This document shows positions 19,531 to 29,559 of a stretch of 64,000 nucleotides of DNA, one piece after another. The notes below the pieces were generated by a model. It was not told the DNA's origin. It saw only the letters and a list, made by a program, of their open reading frames with translations, and searched no databases. The stretch covers positions 1-64,000 of the forward strand of contig NZ_CP011104.1 in NCBI RefSeq assembly GCF_001010285.1. Reading direction: 5' to 3'. The DNA is from Photorhabdus thracensis (GTDB lineage Bacteria; Pseudomonadota; Gammaproteobacteria; Enterobacterales; Enterobacteriaceae). How positions within the stretch are numbered: position 1 is the first letter of the stretch; each line of letters opens with the position of its first letter. A program made the position numbers and the translations under genes.

Positions 19531-19737
19531 TCATGAAATGAGGGAGGGGAGGATTACCTTCCCATCATCTTTTCCCTGTAGTGGTATTACTGGCGGTGGA
19601 ACATTGAATCGTTTTTTAAGCTGATAAAAGGGGAGACGAGAAAGCGCACCGGCCATTCTGGCGGGTTTATCACTGTTGTTAAACACGTTATAACTGTTGT
19701 CGAAATACTCGGCAGAGGAACTGACCCAGCTAGCCAC
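19531..19737 (-). pseudogene. Short unrecognised ORF, possible 3' remnant of a larger gene
   Basis: 68 codons (WVSSSAEYFDNSYNVFNNSD, then ARMAGALSRLPFYQLKKRF, ending in a Pro-rich basic tail). The frame can be followed upstream past the start for a few codons (GIYTSPN, a stop, PNTLVA), which suggests the degraded C-terminus of a bigger protein. No ribosome site is evident. I do not recognise the family. Confidence 0.25.
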
Positions 19738-19804
19738 AAGTGTGTTGGGTCAGTTCGGCGATGTGTAGATACCTATGCCCAATAGAGCAAAGAGGTAAAA
19801 GATA

Positions 19805-20524
19805 TCACGGACGATAACCGATAAAGGCTACGCGCGATAGTCTCCGTTCGATCGAGACTAACTGCGTGGTGGACAAGAAGTTTTGCATACGCTCGAACGC
19901 TTCTTCACCCTCCATTGCGATAAATTGCTCCCTGCGCTTTTCGCGCCCGGCACGCCAGCGTTCACTAAGTTCAACGACACTTTGTGTGAGGTCCACCTGC
20001 CTTTCGAGGCAAAGACCCGCCTCGTTGATTAGACGTTCGTTCAATCCAATCGGGGTATAGAGGAAATAACCTGGCATACCACGTAACACTATCTCGTCTT
20101 TACTGAGCATACCCGTTACCAGAGTCGGATCGGTATACAAGAACCGTCCGCCTGGTTTCAGTAACCGACACCATTCTCGCAGCAGCGCCAATCGATCCGG
20201 AATATGAATTACGGAATCGATGCACCATAGCGCGTCAAAGGTGCCGTCAGGAAATGGCAGAGGCTGACGCACATCACTGTCAACAAAGTTGCTTCGGTCT
20301 TTCAATCCGAAATCCGCCGCAAGTTGCCTGGCAGTAAGAAGGCCATCAGGATGAATGTCAACACCCGTCACCCTACAGCCATTGTTCCTCGCCAGGAAGA
20401 GGGCCGGTCCCCCGGATCCACTGCATACATCCAGCACATGCGAGTGGTCGGACAATTGAAGCCATTGTGAGAACTGTCTAAACTCGTCAACAGGGGACCA
20501 GTTGTTCTGTCCCAGGTCTTCCAT
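19805..20524 (-). CDS. Class I SAM-dependent methyltransferase
   Basis: 239 aa. Motif I is VLDVCSGSGGPALFLAR near residue 35, an acidic ribose-binding Asp lies in VTGVDIHPDG, then come FVDSDVRQPLPFPDG, motif IV DALWCIDSVIHIPDR and LLREWCRLLKPGGRFLYTDP. This is a Methyltransf_11 / ubiquinone-sarcosine-type small-molecule or peptide methyltransferase; the substrate cannot be read from sequence. The gene starts 12 bp after the unrecognised gene at 20537 and is surely co-transcribed with it. The pair, and the tiny ORFs in front of it, form a self-contained cassette in an AT-rich accessory stretch. Confidence 0.85.
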   Translation of the reverse strand: MEDLGQNNWSPVDEFRQFSQWLQLSDHSHVLDVCSGSGGPALFLARNNGCRVTGVDIHPDGLLTARQLAADFGLKDRSNFVDSDVRQPLPFPDGTFDALWCIDSVIHIPDRLALLREWCRLLKPGGRFLYTDPTLVTGMLSKDEIVLRGMPGYFLYTPIGLNERLINEAGLCLERQVDLTQSVVELSERWRAGREKRREQFIAMEGEEAFERMQNFLSTTQLVSIERRLSRVAFIGYRP

Positions 20525-20536
20525 AACGACTCCCCA

Positions 20537-21358
20537 TCAGGAAGTGAAGACGGCAACGTTAACAAGCTTCGAATAGATCTCTTGCAGCTGCATTTCTCCG
20601 CTTCCACCTGGATCCGCAACGATCACTTTCATACCCGAAAGCCCATACAGAGAGAGCGCAGTGCTTACCCCTGTTTTGACGGGTTGAAAGCATTCGCCAG
20701 GGGCAAAGATCACCAAAAGGCGATGTTGCGCTTTGTAGACCTCAGAGATCATTTCAGTGATCTCTCCCGCACATCCGGTAACGCCGCAGGTAATGAGAGG
20801 CTTATAGTCGCCGTTTTCGTCCACAAGGGAAATTTCAGTTCCGGCATCAGGGCCATTATCGAGAACGCGACGATTTAGCAGCCCTGCTTTTACTAACTTA
20901 TCGGCGCTTTTCTGGAACCGGTATTTCAGCCAGGTTTCCGGATAGACAAGAGGATGCTTTCGACTGGCGAGCATGTTTTGTTCAGAGAATTGCCCGCTAC
21001 GCTTCAAAACGGCGCTATACGAATCCGGCAGCGCGGAAAATTTCTCATAATAGGCACTTCTTAGTTCGGATGCAGGTCCACTGGAGAGTGAAACATATTG
21101 CCAATCGTTAATGAGCAGCAGAAATTTAATCGCTTCGAATTGGTTATCAAGTTGCTCTGCGATTCGAACACCAAGTTCCCAGGTGTATCCAGGAAAGATT
21201 CCTACGCGTCGTTCAATTTTTTCTCGCATGGGCGAAGTATTTTCTTCAATAACCCCCGGTACGAGGCATCCTTGGGCTTCATCAAGGAAGAGCATGAAAT
21301 GCCCTGCCATAATGACAAGATCCGAATGCGGAATATTAGTCACTTCGGTGAGAATCAA
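20537..21358 (-). CDS. Unrecognised 273-aa protein of a methyltransferase cassette
   Basis: No family recognised. It looks soluble and cytoplasmic: no signal peptide and no clear membrane span. Notable stretches are PHSDLVIMAGHFMLFLDEAQ at the start, ERRVGIFPGYTWELGVRIAE near residue 50, AIKFLLLINDWQYVSLSSG, a middle ITCGVTGCAGEITEMI with two cysteines, then a beta-rich LLVIFAPGECFQPVKTG and MKVIVADPGGSGEMQLQEIY. The repeated short beta strands flanked by Gly suggest an alpha/beta fold. The longest frame starts with TTG at 21358; a GTG at 21343 overlaps the stop of the 28-codon ORF (GTGACTAA), suggesting coupled translation. It sits 12 bp before the methyltransferase. Confidence 0.65.
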   Translation of the reverse strand: MILTEVTNIPHSDLVIMAGHFMLFLDEAQGCLVPGVIEENTSPMREKIERRVGIFPGYTWELGVRIAEQLDNQFEAIKFLLLINDWQYVSLSSGPASELRSAYYEKFSALPDSYSAVLKRSGQFSEQNMLASRKHPLVYPETWLKYRFQKSADKLVKAGLLNRRVLDNGPDAGTEISLVDENGDYKPLITCGVTGCAGEITEMISEVYKAQHRLLVIFAPGECFQPVKTGVSTALSLYGLSGMKVIVADPGGSGEMQLQEIYSKLVNVAVFTS

Positions 21359-21422
21359 AGTCGAATAACTCTGCCTCGGATTGAACCAGACGGTGGCTGT
21401 GTGAAATGCTGATTTGTTGCAT
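21336..21422 (-). CDS. Candidate 28-aa peptide ORF in front of the cassette
   Basis: ATG at 21422 opens MQQISISHSHRLVQSEAELF plus eight residues rich in Asp, Ser and His. Only a weak purine stretch (AGGCGAG) precedes it. The stop overlaps the start region of the 273-aa gene, the arrangement expected of a translationally coupled leader or precursor peptide. It could equally be non-coding leader. Confidence 0.3.
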   Translation of the reverse strand: MQQISISHSHRLVQSEAELFDFDSHRSD

Positions 21423-21451
21423 ATGCGCTCGCCTATTGTTGTTATTGTTAA

Positions 21452-21523
21452 TCAAAAGTCCGTGCCATAGCGTTGAAAACAGGATGACCCGTCTAACGTC
21501 CCCAGTGGATCTCTGAATTTCAC
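21452..21523 (-). CDS. Candidate 23-aa peptide ORF (GTG start)
   Basis: GTG at 21523 opens KFRDPLGTLDGSS, then CFQRYGTDF and a TGA. A strong GGGAGG lies about 12 bases upstream, a little too far for an ideal start. The sequence is composition-balanced with one Cys and a Gly-Thr-Asp-Phe end, reminiscent of a small modified-peptide precursor. This is inference only; no known precursor family is matched. Confidence 0.25.
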   Translation of the reverse strand: MKFRDPLGTLDGSSCFQRYGTDF

Positions 21524-21540
21524 TGACTATGAGCACCTCC

Positions 21541-21849
21541 CTCAGAATAGTTATTAGTGGGCAATTAATAATTAATTATATATTTTAATATATTTAGTTA
21601 GCAATCTATTAATAATTTAACAAAATATTAATAATGCATATGTATATCTATATATTAAATATATAATTTAAACAAATAGTTATAATTAATTACCTTGTAA
21701 TTCACTATAGTAAATCATCAATTATCGACCAAAATAAGTTACATCATTAACATTAACAAGATATAAAAATTACAATAATTAATTAAAACTTACTGAAACA
21801 TAATAGGAACTTATTCATGAAATGGAATAAAGAGAATATCGTTTAAAAC
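21541..21849. other. Very AT-rich spacer
   Basis: About 300 bp of almost pure A/T (for example repeated TTAATAAT and ATATATTA). No gene is visible. It presumably holds the promoter of the peptide/methyltransferase cassette and would suit H-NS binding. Confidence 0.5.
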
Positions 21850-22491
21850 CTATTTGGCTAATACCACATAAGAAATTATAACGTCTATTTTTGCTGGTTT
21901 TTTCAACCACTTATTAAATACACTTCCTATTCCAAGTTTCTTATATTCCGCATCACAACTTGCCGATGTTCCTTGTTTTTCACCCAGTCCATACGACTGT
22001 GTTCCATCTTCCCCTTTAAGCTTACATTTATGTTTAGTTGTAAAATCATTATATAACCAACCAGGTTCTATCGTACTAAACTCAATAACGACCCCTGGTT
22101 TATCATTTGTCAGATAACTCTGTACATAAGTGTAGCTAGGTGCAATTCCACAGTACGTATTTTTTTGTGCAATACAGGGGAGATTTTTATATTTATTCCT
22201 GTCAAATGTTATATATTCATCTAGCTGCATCCCCCGATACCAGAACATCGCGTCTTTTGGCTCATCATCAAGTCTTTTCGCTTTGTTGTTTGTTAATGTA
22301 ACTTTCCTCTCTTGAGGTAACGACGAAACAGTAAGTGCACAACTTCTATACATGGACATCACTTTAGTACCTGCTAACCCGTTTTGGGTTATTATTCTTT
22401 CTATCTGTGGATCAGGCTTACATGCCATACTAACGTGACTAATAGCTAATAAAAAAGGGGAAATAAGGAACGCCTTTTTATTTAAATTCAT
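21850..22491 (-). CDS. Secreted Cys-rich protein, possible ADP-ribosyltransferase-like toxin
   Basis: 213 aa. The signal peptide MNLNKKAFLISPFLLAISHV ends at SMA before a Cys, and six Cys remain in the mature part. A central WYRGMQLDEYITF is followed by GIAPSYTYVQSYL and PGVVIEFSTIEPGW, and the C-terminus ends IDVIISYVVL. The order Arg in a YRG strand, a Ser/Tyr-rich strand-helix and a late beta strand recalls R-S-E type ADP-ribosyltransferase folds, but the diagnostic E-x-E is not evident. The toxin idea is therefore weak; a secreted protein of unknown role is the safe reading. It is monocistronic, far more AT-rich than the T6SS and ast genes, and flanked by AT-rich spacers, which fits horizontal acquisition. 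Confidence 0.55.
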   Translation of the reverse strand: MNLNKKAFLISPFLLAISHVSMACKPDPQIERIITQNGLAGTKVMSMYRSCALTVSSLPQERKVTLTNNKAKRLDDEPKDAMFWYRGMQLDEYITFDRNKYKNLPCIAQKNTYCGIAPSYTYVQSYLTNDKPGVVIEFSTIEPGWLYNDFTTKHKCKLKGEDGTQSYGLGEKQGTSASCDAEYKKLGIGSVFNKWLKKPAKIDVIISYVVLAK

Positions 22492-22971
22492 ACTTTTTTC
22501 CTTGCTTTAATTATGATTTCAGTATCAAATGGAACGAAAATAATCTCATCGTCATCATTCACATACCCGTATATAGTCTTCAAAAAAATAATAACCTAAT
22601 TTACAACTACGCTATAAATAAAAATTTAACAAGAAAATAATCTCATAGTATAAACTATTTAATTAAATTACATTGTTATTTACCAACTTAAGTAAATATA
22701 GGTTATTAAATCAAAAAAGGCAAACTCCGGCATAATTAAATTTTAATGAAAAAATAAAAATAAGATAGTAAAGATATAAAAACGAAATAATTTCAATTAC
22801 CTATATAATTAACAACCTGAGAATTTTACAATATTATATATAATTAAGTAATCTTTTTATATCATAATAATCCAAGGACCATTCTTTCATTATTGCAATA
22901 ACATTTCAAAAATACGTAATAACCTATTAATAATATACTTTCATGGTAAAATTTTTTCGATCTATTACCAA
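22492..22971. other. AT-rich spacer upstream of the secreted-protein gene
   Basis: About 480 bp, strongly A/T rich. No gene is visible on either strand. It should contain the promoter of the gene ending at 21850. Confidence 0.5.
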
Positions 22972-22972
22972 T

Positions 22973-23003
22973 AAAAAAACACCGAAGTTATGAATATTCG
23001 GTG
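22973..23003 (-). terminator. Rho-independent terminator after the ast/permease operon
   Basis: Minus strand: stem CACCGAA/TTCGGTG with a 10-base loop, followed directly by a run of seven T. It lies 95 bp after the permease stop codon (23098), ending that transcript. Confidence 0.85.
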
Positions 23004-23097
23004 CTGAATTAAACTCATGATGTACTTAGTAGCATGGAAAATCTGTTTGAGTGCTCAAAAGAGCTAAATATATTAAAGGTGTAAACCACTTACCTGA

Positions 23098-24552
23098 CTA
23101 TGGACGAAAACCTTCTTTAGCTATCTGATAACCTTGTTCTTCCTGTATCTCATTTTTCTTTTTCACGCGCCATAGAATACTTAACGCGATAAACCACAAA
23201 GGTGTACCACAGAGTGCAACCAGTGTATCCGGATCAAAAACCATGACGACGATGGTCAGAGCGAAAAAAACCAGCGTTATCCAGGTCATTGGCACCCCCA
23301 GAGGCATCTTAAATATTGATCGCTTATGCAAATCAGGATGATGTTTACGATAAGCTAAATAAGCAATTAATATCATACACCAGCTATAAATAACCATAAT
23401 AGAGGCAACGGTTGATACAATAATAAATAATCTCATGACATTCGGCATGATAAATAAAAGTGACGTGCCAACGATCATACAGAAGCAGGAAAATATCAGG
23501 CTATGTACAGGAATCGCGGTATTACGGGAAAGAATTTTAAATTTCCGGTGTGCATTTCTTTCGGTTGACAAACCATAAAGCATGCGGGTACAAGCGTATA
23601 ACCCACTGTTAGCGGAGGACATTGCCGATGTTAATGCAACAAAGTTAACAATAGCGGCGGCGGCAGGCAAACCAGCCAGAGCAAATAAGGTCACAAAAGG
23701 ACTGGTTTCAGATGAAATCCTTCCCCAGGAAGTCACCGCAATGATGCTTAGCATGGAGAAAATATAGAAAATAATGATTCTTATCGGAATATTCTTGATC
23801 GCTTTCGGCAATATCTTTTCCGGATTTTTTGTTTCCGCTGTCATGGTCCCCACCAGCTCAACACCCGTAAAAGAAAAAATCGCTATCTGGAAACCAGCAA
23901 AAAAACCAAAAATACCATTCGGCAGAAATACTGACGGATCAGTCAGATTATTAACCGATGCTGTCATACCATCCGGTGATTGCCAACCTATCATCACCAT
24001 ACCGATACCAACAATAATCAACGCTAAAATCGCAATCACTTTAATAATGGCGAACCAGAATTCAGCTTCGCCAAATAATCGCACAGAAAGAAGATTGCAA
24101 GTGCAAAGTAGACCCAGTGTCAAAAACGCCGGTACCCAAAGAGAGACGCCAGGGAACCAATATTGAATATATCCGCCACAAACCACAACATCAGCAATAC
24201 AGGATACAATCCAACTCATCCAGTAAGTCCAGCCGAGAAAAAAACTCGCTTTCGTCCCTAAATAATCAGATACGAAATCAGCAAAAGAGCGATAATTCAG
24301 TTTAGTGAGAAGTAATTCCCCCATCGCCCGCATCACCATATAGACAAAGAAACCCACAATGGCATAGGTAATAATGATCGATGTACCGGATACGGCAATG
24401 GTTTTTCCTGAACCCATAAATAAGCCGGTGCCAATAGCACCACCAATGGAAATTAATTGAATATGACGTGCACTTAGCCCTCGATGAAGTTCTTGCGAAT
24501 CAGTAGATTTTTCTGCCGAAATGCTTTGTTGATTTTTATTATTTTTTATCAT
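23098..24552 (-). CDS. cycA: CycA-type APC amino-acid permease
   Basis: 484 aa, twelve membrane segments. The N-terminal GLSARHIQLISIGGAIGTGLF with GSGKT, the middle GFFAGFQIAIFSFTGVELVG and AETKNPEKILPKAIKNIPIR, and the C-terminal PLWFIALSILW follow the D-serine/D-alanine/glycine permease CycA closely from memory. Substrate preference within this AAT subfamily is hard to call. It lies 100 bp after astE in the same direction and before the operon's terminator, so uptake of an ast-pathway substrate is an alternative role. Confidence 0.75.
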   Translation of the reverse strand: MIKNNKNQQSISAEKSTDSQELHRGLSARHIQLISIGGAIGTGLFMGSGKTIAVSGTSIIITYAIVGFFVYMVMRAMGELLLTKLNYRSFADFVSDYLGTKASFFLGWTYWMSWIVSCIADVVVCGGYIQYWFPGVSLWVPAFLTLGLLCTCNLLSVRLFGEAEFWFAIIKVIAILALIIVGIGMVMIGWQSPDGMTASVNNLTDPSVFLPNGIFGFFAGFQIAIFSFTGVELVGTMTAETKNPEKILPKAIKNIPIRIIIFYIFSMLSIIAVTSWGRISSETSPFVTLFALAGLPAAAAIVNFVALTSAMSSANSGLYACTRMLYGLSTERNAHRKFKILSRNTAIPVHSLIFSCFCMIVGTSLLFIMPNVMRLFIIVSTVASIMVIYSWCMILIAYLAYRKHHPDLHKRSIFKMPLGVPMTWITLVFFALTIVVMVFDPDTLVALCGTPLWFIALSILWRVKKKNEIQEEQGYQIAKEGFRP

Positions 24553-24652
24553 GATAATACCCGTCCGTCATTAAAGCGAAGAAACAGACCGCTGAATCTT
24601 TCTGAAGAAGAAGTTGCCACTGCTTCAGAAAGAAAATGGAGTTATGTTTTAT

Positions 24653-25645
24653 TTAATTATTTTTTTCATTTAAGGCAAGCAACAATCCCGCCCGTAACCC
24701 ATTAGCAACCTTAGCATTAGGAAATAAAATAAATTTTGCCGGGAATTTAATTTTCCAATGGCGATCATGCTGGCTGGCAATGTCAAATCCCTCTGGCAAT
24801 TCAGTGAAATTCATGATGTCTGCGGGAATATGAAGCTGGAAACTTTCATCGCTCTTAATAATGGAATCAATTACCTGGTAATGTTTCAGCTCAGATTTAA
24901 CTCGTGCAACTATTTGCGATGAAGAGATTAAGCTATAAAGAGAATCAGTAATTCTTTGAAACCTGTTTAAATCATTTCCACCAAAAGGCATTGCCTTACC
25001 CATTTCCATCGTACAGCTATCCGCCCCAAACTTTTCATGCAGAAAATGGCTGAAAGTTCCTCCTTTTGAACGGTGATAAACAAGTGCATCAATATCGCTG
25101 TCATTCAACCATTGCATAAACTCATCAGAAAAGGGGCGGCTTTGAGCAGGTAACAATGCAAATTGTTCATGATGAGAAGCGCGTATAGCGGTATGCAGAT
25201 CAATATGCCAGCGCATATTTGCAGAGGACACAGAAGGTTCAGCAAAAAAACGGCTGACAATATTTTCAAGTTCAGCCGCACGTGATCGCTCATTTCCCAG
25301 AGGAAAATCCAGATAACGGCCACCAAACATACGATTCAAATCGTTATGCAGATAACGTCGATTCGTCCGCATAGCCGGCAAGTTACCAAAAATAATCAGC
25401 AGGTTATTTTTTAGCGGCAACGTGCCATCCGCCAACTGTGCCAGTAACTGAATCAGTATTTCAATGGGCGCGGTTTCATTACCGTGAATACCGGCAGAAA
25501 TAACCAGGGACCAGCTTTTTCCTTCATGGGGAACATGGGGAATAAGTTGCAATACCCCTTCCGCCAGCCAGCTCGCATTAATTGTTTCTGGAAATATCAG
25601 ATGGTCGGCAAGTTTATTTTCAAGCAATAAAGTTAACAGATCCAT
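24653..25645 (-). CDS. astE: Succinylglutamate desuccinylase
   Basis: 330 aa, zinc-dependent AstE/AspA family. Metal-binding motif AGIHGNETAPIE near residue 53 and the second His in WHIDLHTAIR. TMEMGKAMPFG carries the likely catalytic Glu. It releases succinate and glutamate from N-succinylglutamate, the last step of arginine degradation by the AST pathway. The start lies 12 bp after the astB stop, within one operon. Confidence 0.95.
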   Translation of the reverse strand: MDLLTLLLENKLADHLIFPETINASWLAEGVLQLIPHVPHEGKSWSLVISAGIHGNETAPIEILIQLLAQLADGTLPLKNNLLIIFGNLPAMRTNRRYLHNDLNRMFGGRYLDFPLGNERSRAAELENIVSRFFAEPSVSSANMRWHIDLHTAIRASHHEQFALLPAQSRPFSDEFMQWLNDSDIDALVYHRSKGGTFSHFLHEKFGADSCTMEMGKAMPFGGNDLNRFQRITDSLYSLISSSQIVARVKSELKHYQVIDSIIKSDESFQLHIPADIMNFTELPEGFDIASQHDRHWKIKFPAKFILFPNAKVANGLRAGLLLALNEKNN

Positions 25646-25657
25646 ATCCGCTCCAAT

Positions 25658-27001
25658 TTAGCGTTGAAATTCATAGATAGACCCTAAATTCAGGATCTGC
25701 GTAAGCTCATCCAGAGCGGTATAAACTTCACGAAGTAATTGGGGATCAACCAGATCGCCGGCACATAACTCATCACGATAGTGCTGTTCTATCCATTGAG
25801 TCAGGCGATCATAAAGCCGGGGATTCATTATTGTCGCAGGATTGACAGTGCTCAATTCAGCATCATTCAACACCACCCTCAGACGCAAACATGCCGGGCC
25901 GCCACCATTACGCATACTTTCCCGCAGATCAAAAACGCACACTTCATTAATGGGTGATGATGTTTGCGCAGTCAGTGACTGTAAATAGGCCCAGACAGTT
26001 GCGCTCTGGCGGCACTCTTCAGGCACAACAATCATCATTTTTCCATCAGCTTTACTCAGTAATTGGCTATTAAAGAGATAAGAATCCACCGCGTCTTCGA
26101 TACTGACCTGCTCTGAAGAGACTTCAATTGAGACAAAATCATGCCCCAACACCGCCATTTTCTCTTTAATTTCAGCCAGAACCTGATCCTGATCCAGATA
26201 AGCATACTGATGATGAAAAAGGACATTCCGGTTGCTCACCGCAATTACATCATTATGAAAAACACCGCTGTCAATGGCGACCGGGTTTTGCTGCACAAAA
26301 ACAGTTTGTGCCGGATTAAGCTGGTGCAACCGTGCAATGGCTTCACTTGCTTCCAATGTTTGTCGTGCAGGATAGCGCTGGGGCACCGGGCTGCCACGCA
26401 ACGCGCTACGGCCATAGACAAACACCTGTATGCCTGGCGTACCATATTCACCACCGAGGCGATTATGGTTTGCCGCCCCTTCATCACCGAAATTTTCATG
26501 CTGCACAAGCGCCTGATGATGGACAAAATGGTTTTGATCAGCAAAAGTGGCTTTTAACGCGGCTGCCGTGGTTTCTACTTCCAGCGAACGGTGCAGTTTG
26601 TTATTTAAATTTGCCACGGTGAAATGTACCCGTTGGTCAGCACTGTCCGCCGAAGGTGACACTGTTGCCGCGTTTGCTGTCCACATTGATGAAGCAGAGC
26701 TCAGTTTTGATAATAACACTGGAGAATATTTAGCTGCTTTATCAAGTACTTGCTCATCACTGCCCGTAAAACCTAAATTACGTAAGGCGGGAATATTGGG
26801 ACGTTGTTGTGGTGGCAGCACCCCCTGAACAAACCCCGCATCAGCCAGCGCTTTCATTTTCATCAGCCCTTGAAGCGCGGCTTTGCGTGGGTTAGACACC
26901 CGGTCCCGGTTATGTATAGACGCTTTATTATCGACTGAAAGCCCTGCGTAATGATGGGTCAGACCAACCAAACCATCAAAATTTGCTTCAAAACCGGACA
27001 T
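25658..27001 (-). CDS. astB: N-succinylarginine dihydrolase
   Basis: 447 aa, the usual length. The N-terminal [21 protein letters not shown] signature and [13 protein letters not shown], with the catalytic Cys near residue 365, are present. It converts succinylarginine to succinylornithine with release of ammonia and CO2. It is fourth in the astCADBE order, 26 bp after astD. Confidence 0.97.
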   Translation of the reverse strand: MSGFEANFDGLVGLTHHYAGLSVDNKASIHNRDRVSNPRKAALQGLMKMKALADAGFVQGVLPPQQRPNIPALRNLGFTGSDEQVLDKAAKYSPVLLSKLSSASSMWTANAATVSPSADSADQRVHFTVANLNNKLHRSLEVETTAAALKATFADQNHFVHHQALVQHENFGDEGAANHNRLGGEYGTPGIQVFVYGRSALRGSPVPQRYPARQTLEASEAIARLHQLNPAQTVFVQQNPVAIDSGVFHNDVIAVSNRNVLFHHQYAYLDQDQVLAEIKEKMAVLGHDFVSIEVSSEQVSIEDAVDSYLFNSQLLSKADGKMMIVVPEECRQSATVWAYLQSLTAQTSSPINEVCVFDLRESMRNGGGPACLRLRVVLNDAELSTVNPATIMNPRLYDRLTQWIEQHYRDELCAGDLVDPQLLREVYTALDELTQILNLGSIYEFQR

Positions 27002-27027
27002 AAATACCTCTGGAAAAATTGTATAAG

Positions 27028-28503
27028 TTAATCAGGAAAATGGATCCCCGGCGCGAGCGTTTCAGGTAACGCGAGTTTGTCAGTAACCAAAGATGCCATA
27101 GGCCAGGCACAGTAATCAGCAGCATAATAAGCACTAGGGCGGAAGTTTCCCGAAGCGCCAATGCCACCAAAAGGTGCTTTACTGGAAGCCCCTGTCAACG
27201 GTTTATTCCAGTTCACAATTCCGGCTCTCGCATCTTCCGACAGACGTTGGAACAACGACGCATCCGGCGAAATCAAACCCGTAGCCAATCCGAACCGGGT
27301 GTTATTCGCTATTGCCAGCGCTTCATCAAACGTGTCATAACGTATAAGAGTGAGTAGCGGACCAAAGTACTCTTCATCAGGCACATCGGCCACCCGGCTA
27401 ACATCAATAATCCCAGGTGTCAGCAACGTTGATTGAGGATCGCGTTGTTCCAGCGAAACCAGCGAAATCCCACCGAGTTTTTGCAGCCGATATTGCGCTT
27501 CCAACAGATTCTGAACCGCCTGTAGAGAAATGACGCCCCCCATAAAAGGTTGGGGTTGTGCATCCCAATGAGCTGGAACAATCTGTTCAGTCACCGCCAC
27601 CAGCCGCTTAATCACCGCATCCCCGTGCGCACCATTTTTTACCAGTAATCTGCGGGCACAAGTGCAACGTTGACCCGCGGAGATAAATGCTGACTGCACA
27701 ATAGTGTAAACGGCAGCATCAATATCATCGCAAGCATCCACAATCAGTGCGTTGTTCCCTCCCATTTCAAGGGCGAGCATTTTCTCTGGCTGACCACCAA
27801 ACATGCGGTGAAAGTGAAAGCCAGTATTGGCACTCCCGGTAAACAGCACACCATCAATCTGCTTGTCCTCCAGCAGCGCCGTGCCCGTATTACGCGCCCC
27901 TTGAACCAGATTAAGCACACCGGCGGGTAAACCGGCTTTTTCCCATAGTTTTACGGTCTTTTCCGCGGTCATCGGTGTCAGTTCACTCGGTTTAAACACC
28001 AGCGTATTACCGGCAATAAGCGCAGGGATAATATGACCATTCGGTAAGTGACCAGGAAAATTATACGGACCAAAAACCGCCATCACACCATGAGGGCGAT
28101 GACGCAACAAGGCCCGGCCGTCCGGCATAATGATTTCCGACTCTCCGGTGCGCTGTTCCCATGCTTCGATAGAAATCGCCGCTTTACCTATCATGGATTG
28201 TATTTCAGTACGGGCTTCCCATAATGGCTTGCTGGTTTCTTGACTGATAACACGCGCCAAAGACTCTTTCTCGTCATTTAGCAAAACAGCAAACTTCTGG
28301 ACAATCTTAATTCGCTCGCTAACTGACAAATGTGACCACGAATAAAACGCCTCACGGGCAGACTGGCAAGCTGCTCTAACTTGAGAAGGATCAGCGCTGT
28401 TAGCTTGCCACAGAATTTTCTGATCTATTGGGGCGAATTTAGTCATCAACTCACCCTGCCCCTCAACCCATTCGCCCCCAATGTAATGTACTTGATGATT
28501 CAT
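27028..28503 (-). CDS. astD: Succinylglutamate semialdehyde dehydrogenase
   Basis: 491 aa, NAD-dependent aldehyde dehydrogenase. Cofactor-binding [17 protein letters not shown], the general base in [12 protein letters not shown], and the nucleophile Cys in [11 protein letters not shown]. It oxidises succinylglutamate semialdehyde to succinylglutamate. It starts 3 bp after the astA stop, so translation is probably coupled. Confidence 0.96.
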   Translation of the reverse strand: MNHQVHYIGGEWVEGQGELMTKFAPIDQKILWQANSADPSQVRAACQSAREAFYSWSHLSVSERIKIVQKFAVLLNDEKESLARVISQETSKPLWEARTEIQSMIGKAAISIEAWEQRTGESEIIMPDGRALLRHRPHGVMAVFGPYNFPGHLPNGHIIPALIAGNTLVFKPSELTPMTAEKTVKLWEKAGLPAGVLNLVQGARNTGTALLEDKQIDGVLFTGSANTGFHFHRMFGGQPEKMLALEMGGNNALIVDACDDIDAAVYTIVQSAFISAGQRCTCARRLLVKNGAHGDAVIKRLVAVTEQIVPAHWDAQPQPFMGGVISLQAVQNLLEAQYRLQKLGGISLVSLEQRDPQSTLLTPGIIDVSRVADVPDEEYFGPLLTLIRYDTFDEALAIANNTRFGLATGLISPDASLFQRLSEDARAGIVNWNKPLTGASSKAPFGGIGASGNFRPSAYYAADYCAWPMASLVTDKLALPETLAPGIHFPD

Positions 28504-28506
28504 ATC

Positions 28507-29538
28507 TTAGTGTTCCCTTGGAAAAAGAGTGACGAGTCGTACCTGATTTCCGTCATTGATTTGGAGTGCATCCATTTCCGCTGATGTTAAAAAAATCTCA
28601 TCACTGTCATACGCAACATTCAGTAACAGCGCACGAAAGTCACTAAAGCGCTGATTAGCAACGATGCAGGGTACCCCATCAGTTCTGGCAACTGACTTAA
28701 CCCGGCTGACAGGAACAAGCCGACTCTCTTTTACTGCACGTATCCGGTCGATCTCGGCCTGTAGTAAAGCGCCTGCATCAAAAATATCAATATGGCCTTC
28801 ATAGGCCAGACCTTCTTTTTCGAGGATCGTTCGGGCCGGTACCGTTTTCTCATGAACCTGCCCTATTACCCGCTGTGCCTCAGCGGGTAATAGGGATACA
28901 TAAACAGGATGAAGGGGCATCAATTCGGCAATGAAGGTTTTCGATCCAATACCGGTTAAGTAATCTGCCTGGGAAAAAGGAATACCAAAAAAGTGCAGTC
29001 CCAAGGCATTCCAAAAAGGTGAATTTCCCTTCTCATCCGCGACACCACGCATTTCAGCGAATATTATTTTAGAAAATAGATCCCTGAATGCCGCAATAAA
29101 AAGGAAACGCGCTTTAGAAAGAAACATGCCGTTTTTCCCTTTATGATATTCCGGATCCAGGAACAAGGTACATAATTCGCTGTTACCGGTCTGATCTTGT
29201 TCCAGCGATAAGGCTTCAATAACTTTATAAATTCCCAACTCACGTGACGAACGAATGGTTCTTTGTACGCGAAAGTTATAAAACGGCTCCTCCAGTCCTA
29301 CCGCCGCTTCTATGCCGCTGACACCCACAACACGATTCTCGCCGGTATCTTCCAGCACAAAAAGGAATCCCTGCTGGGCCCTGGTCAGTTTTCCATCGAA
29401 AGTATCCACGCTACGTGAAATACGTGAACGTAATTGCTCCAGGTTATTTGGCAAAGATGTCAGACCTATACCAGCGCGTTCAGATAAGGACTGAATACCA
29501 TTTAAGTCACTATGCCGGACAGTTCGGAAAAGCATCAT
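28507..29538 (-). CDS. astA: Arginine N-succinyltransferase
   Basis: 343 aa, single-subunit AstA of the GNAT-like family. The N-terminus FRTVRHSDLNGIQSLSERAG, then VVGVSGIEAAVGLEEPFYNF, CTLFLDPEYHKGKNGMFLSK and SPFWNALGLHFFGIPFSQAD are typical. It transfers succinyl from succinyl-CoA to arginine, committing it to degradation. It lies 21 bp after astC. Confidence 0.96.
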   Translation of the reverse strand: MMLFRTVRHSDLNGIQSLSERAGIGLTSLPNNLEQLRSRISRSVDTFDGKLTRAQQGFLFVLEDTGENRVVGVSGIEAAVGLEEPFYNFRVQRTIRSSRELGIYKVIEALSLEQDQTGNSELCTLFLDPEYHKGKNGMFLSKARFLFIAAFRDLFSKIIFAEMRGVADEKGNSPFWNALGLHFFGIPFSQADYLTGIGSKTFIAELMPLHPVYVSLLPAEAQRVIGQVHEKTVPARTILEKEGLAYEGHIDIFDAGALLQAEIDRIRAVKESRLVPVSRVKSVARTDGVPCIVANQRFSDFRALLLNVAYDSDEIFLTSAEMDALQINDGNQVRLVTLFPREH

Positions 29539-29559
29539 AACGTCACCTTCAACTTACCA

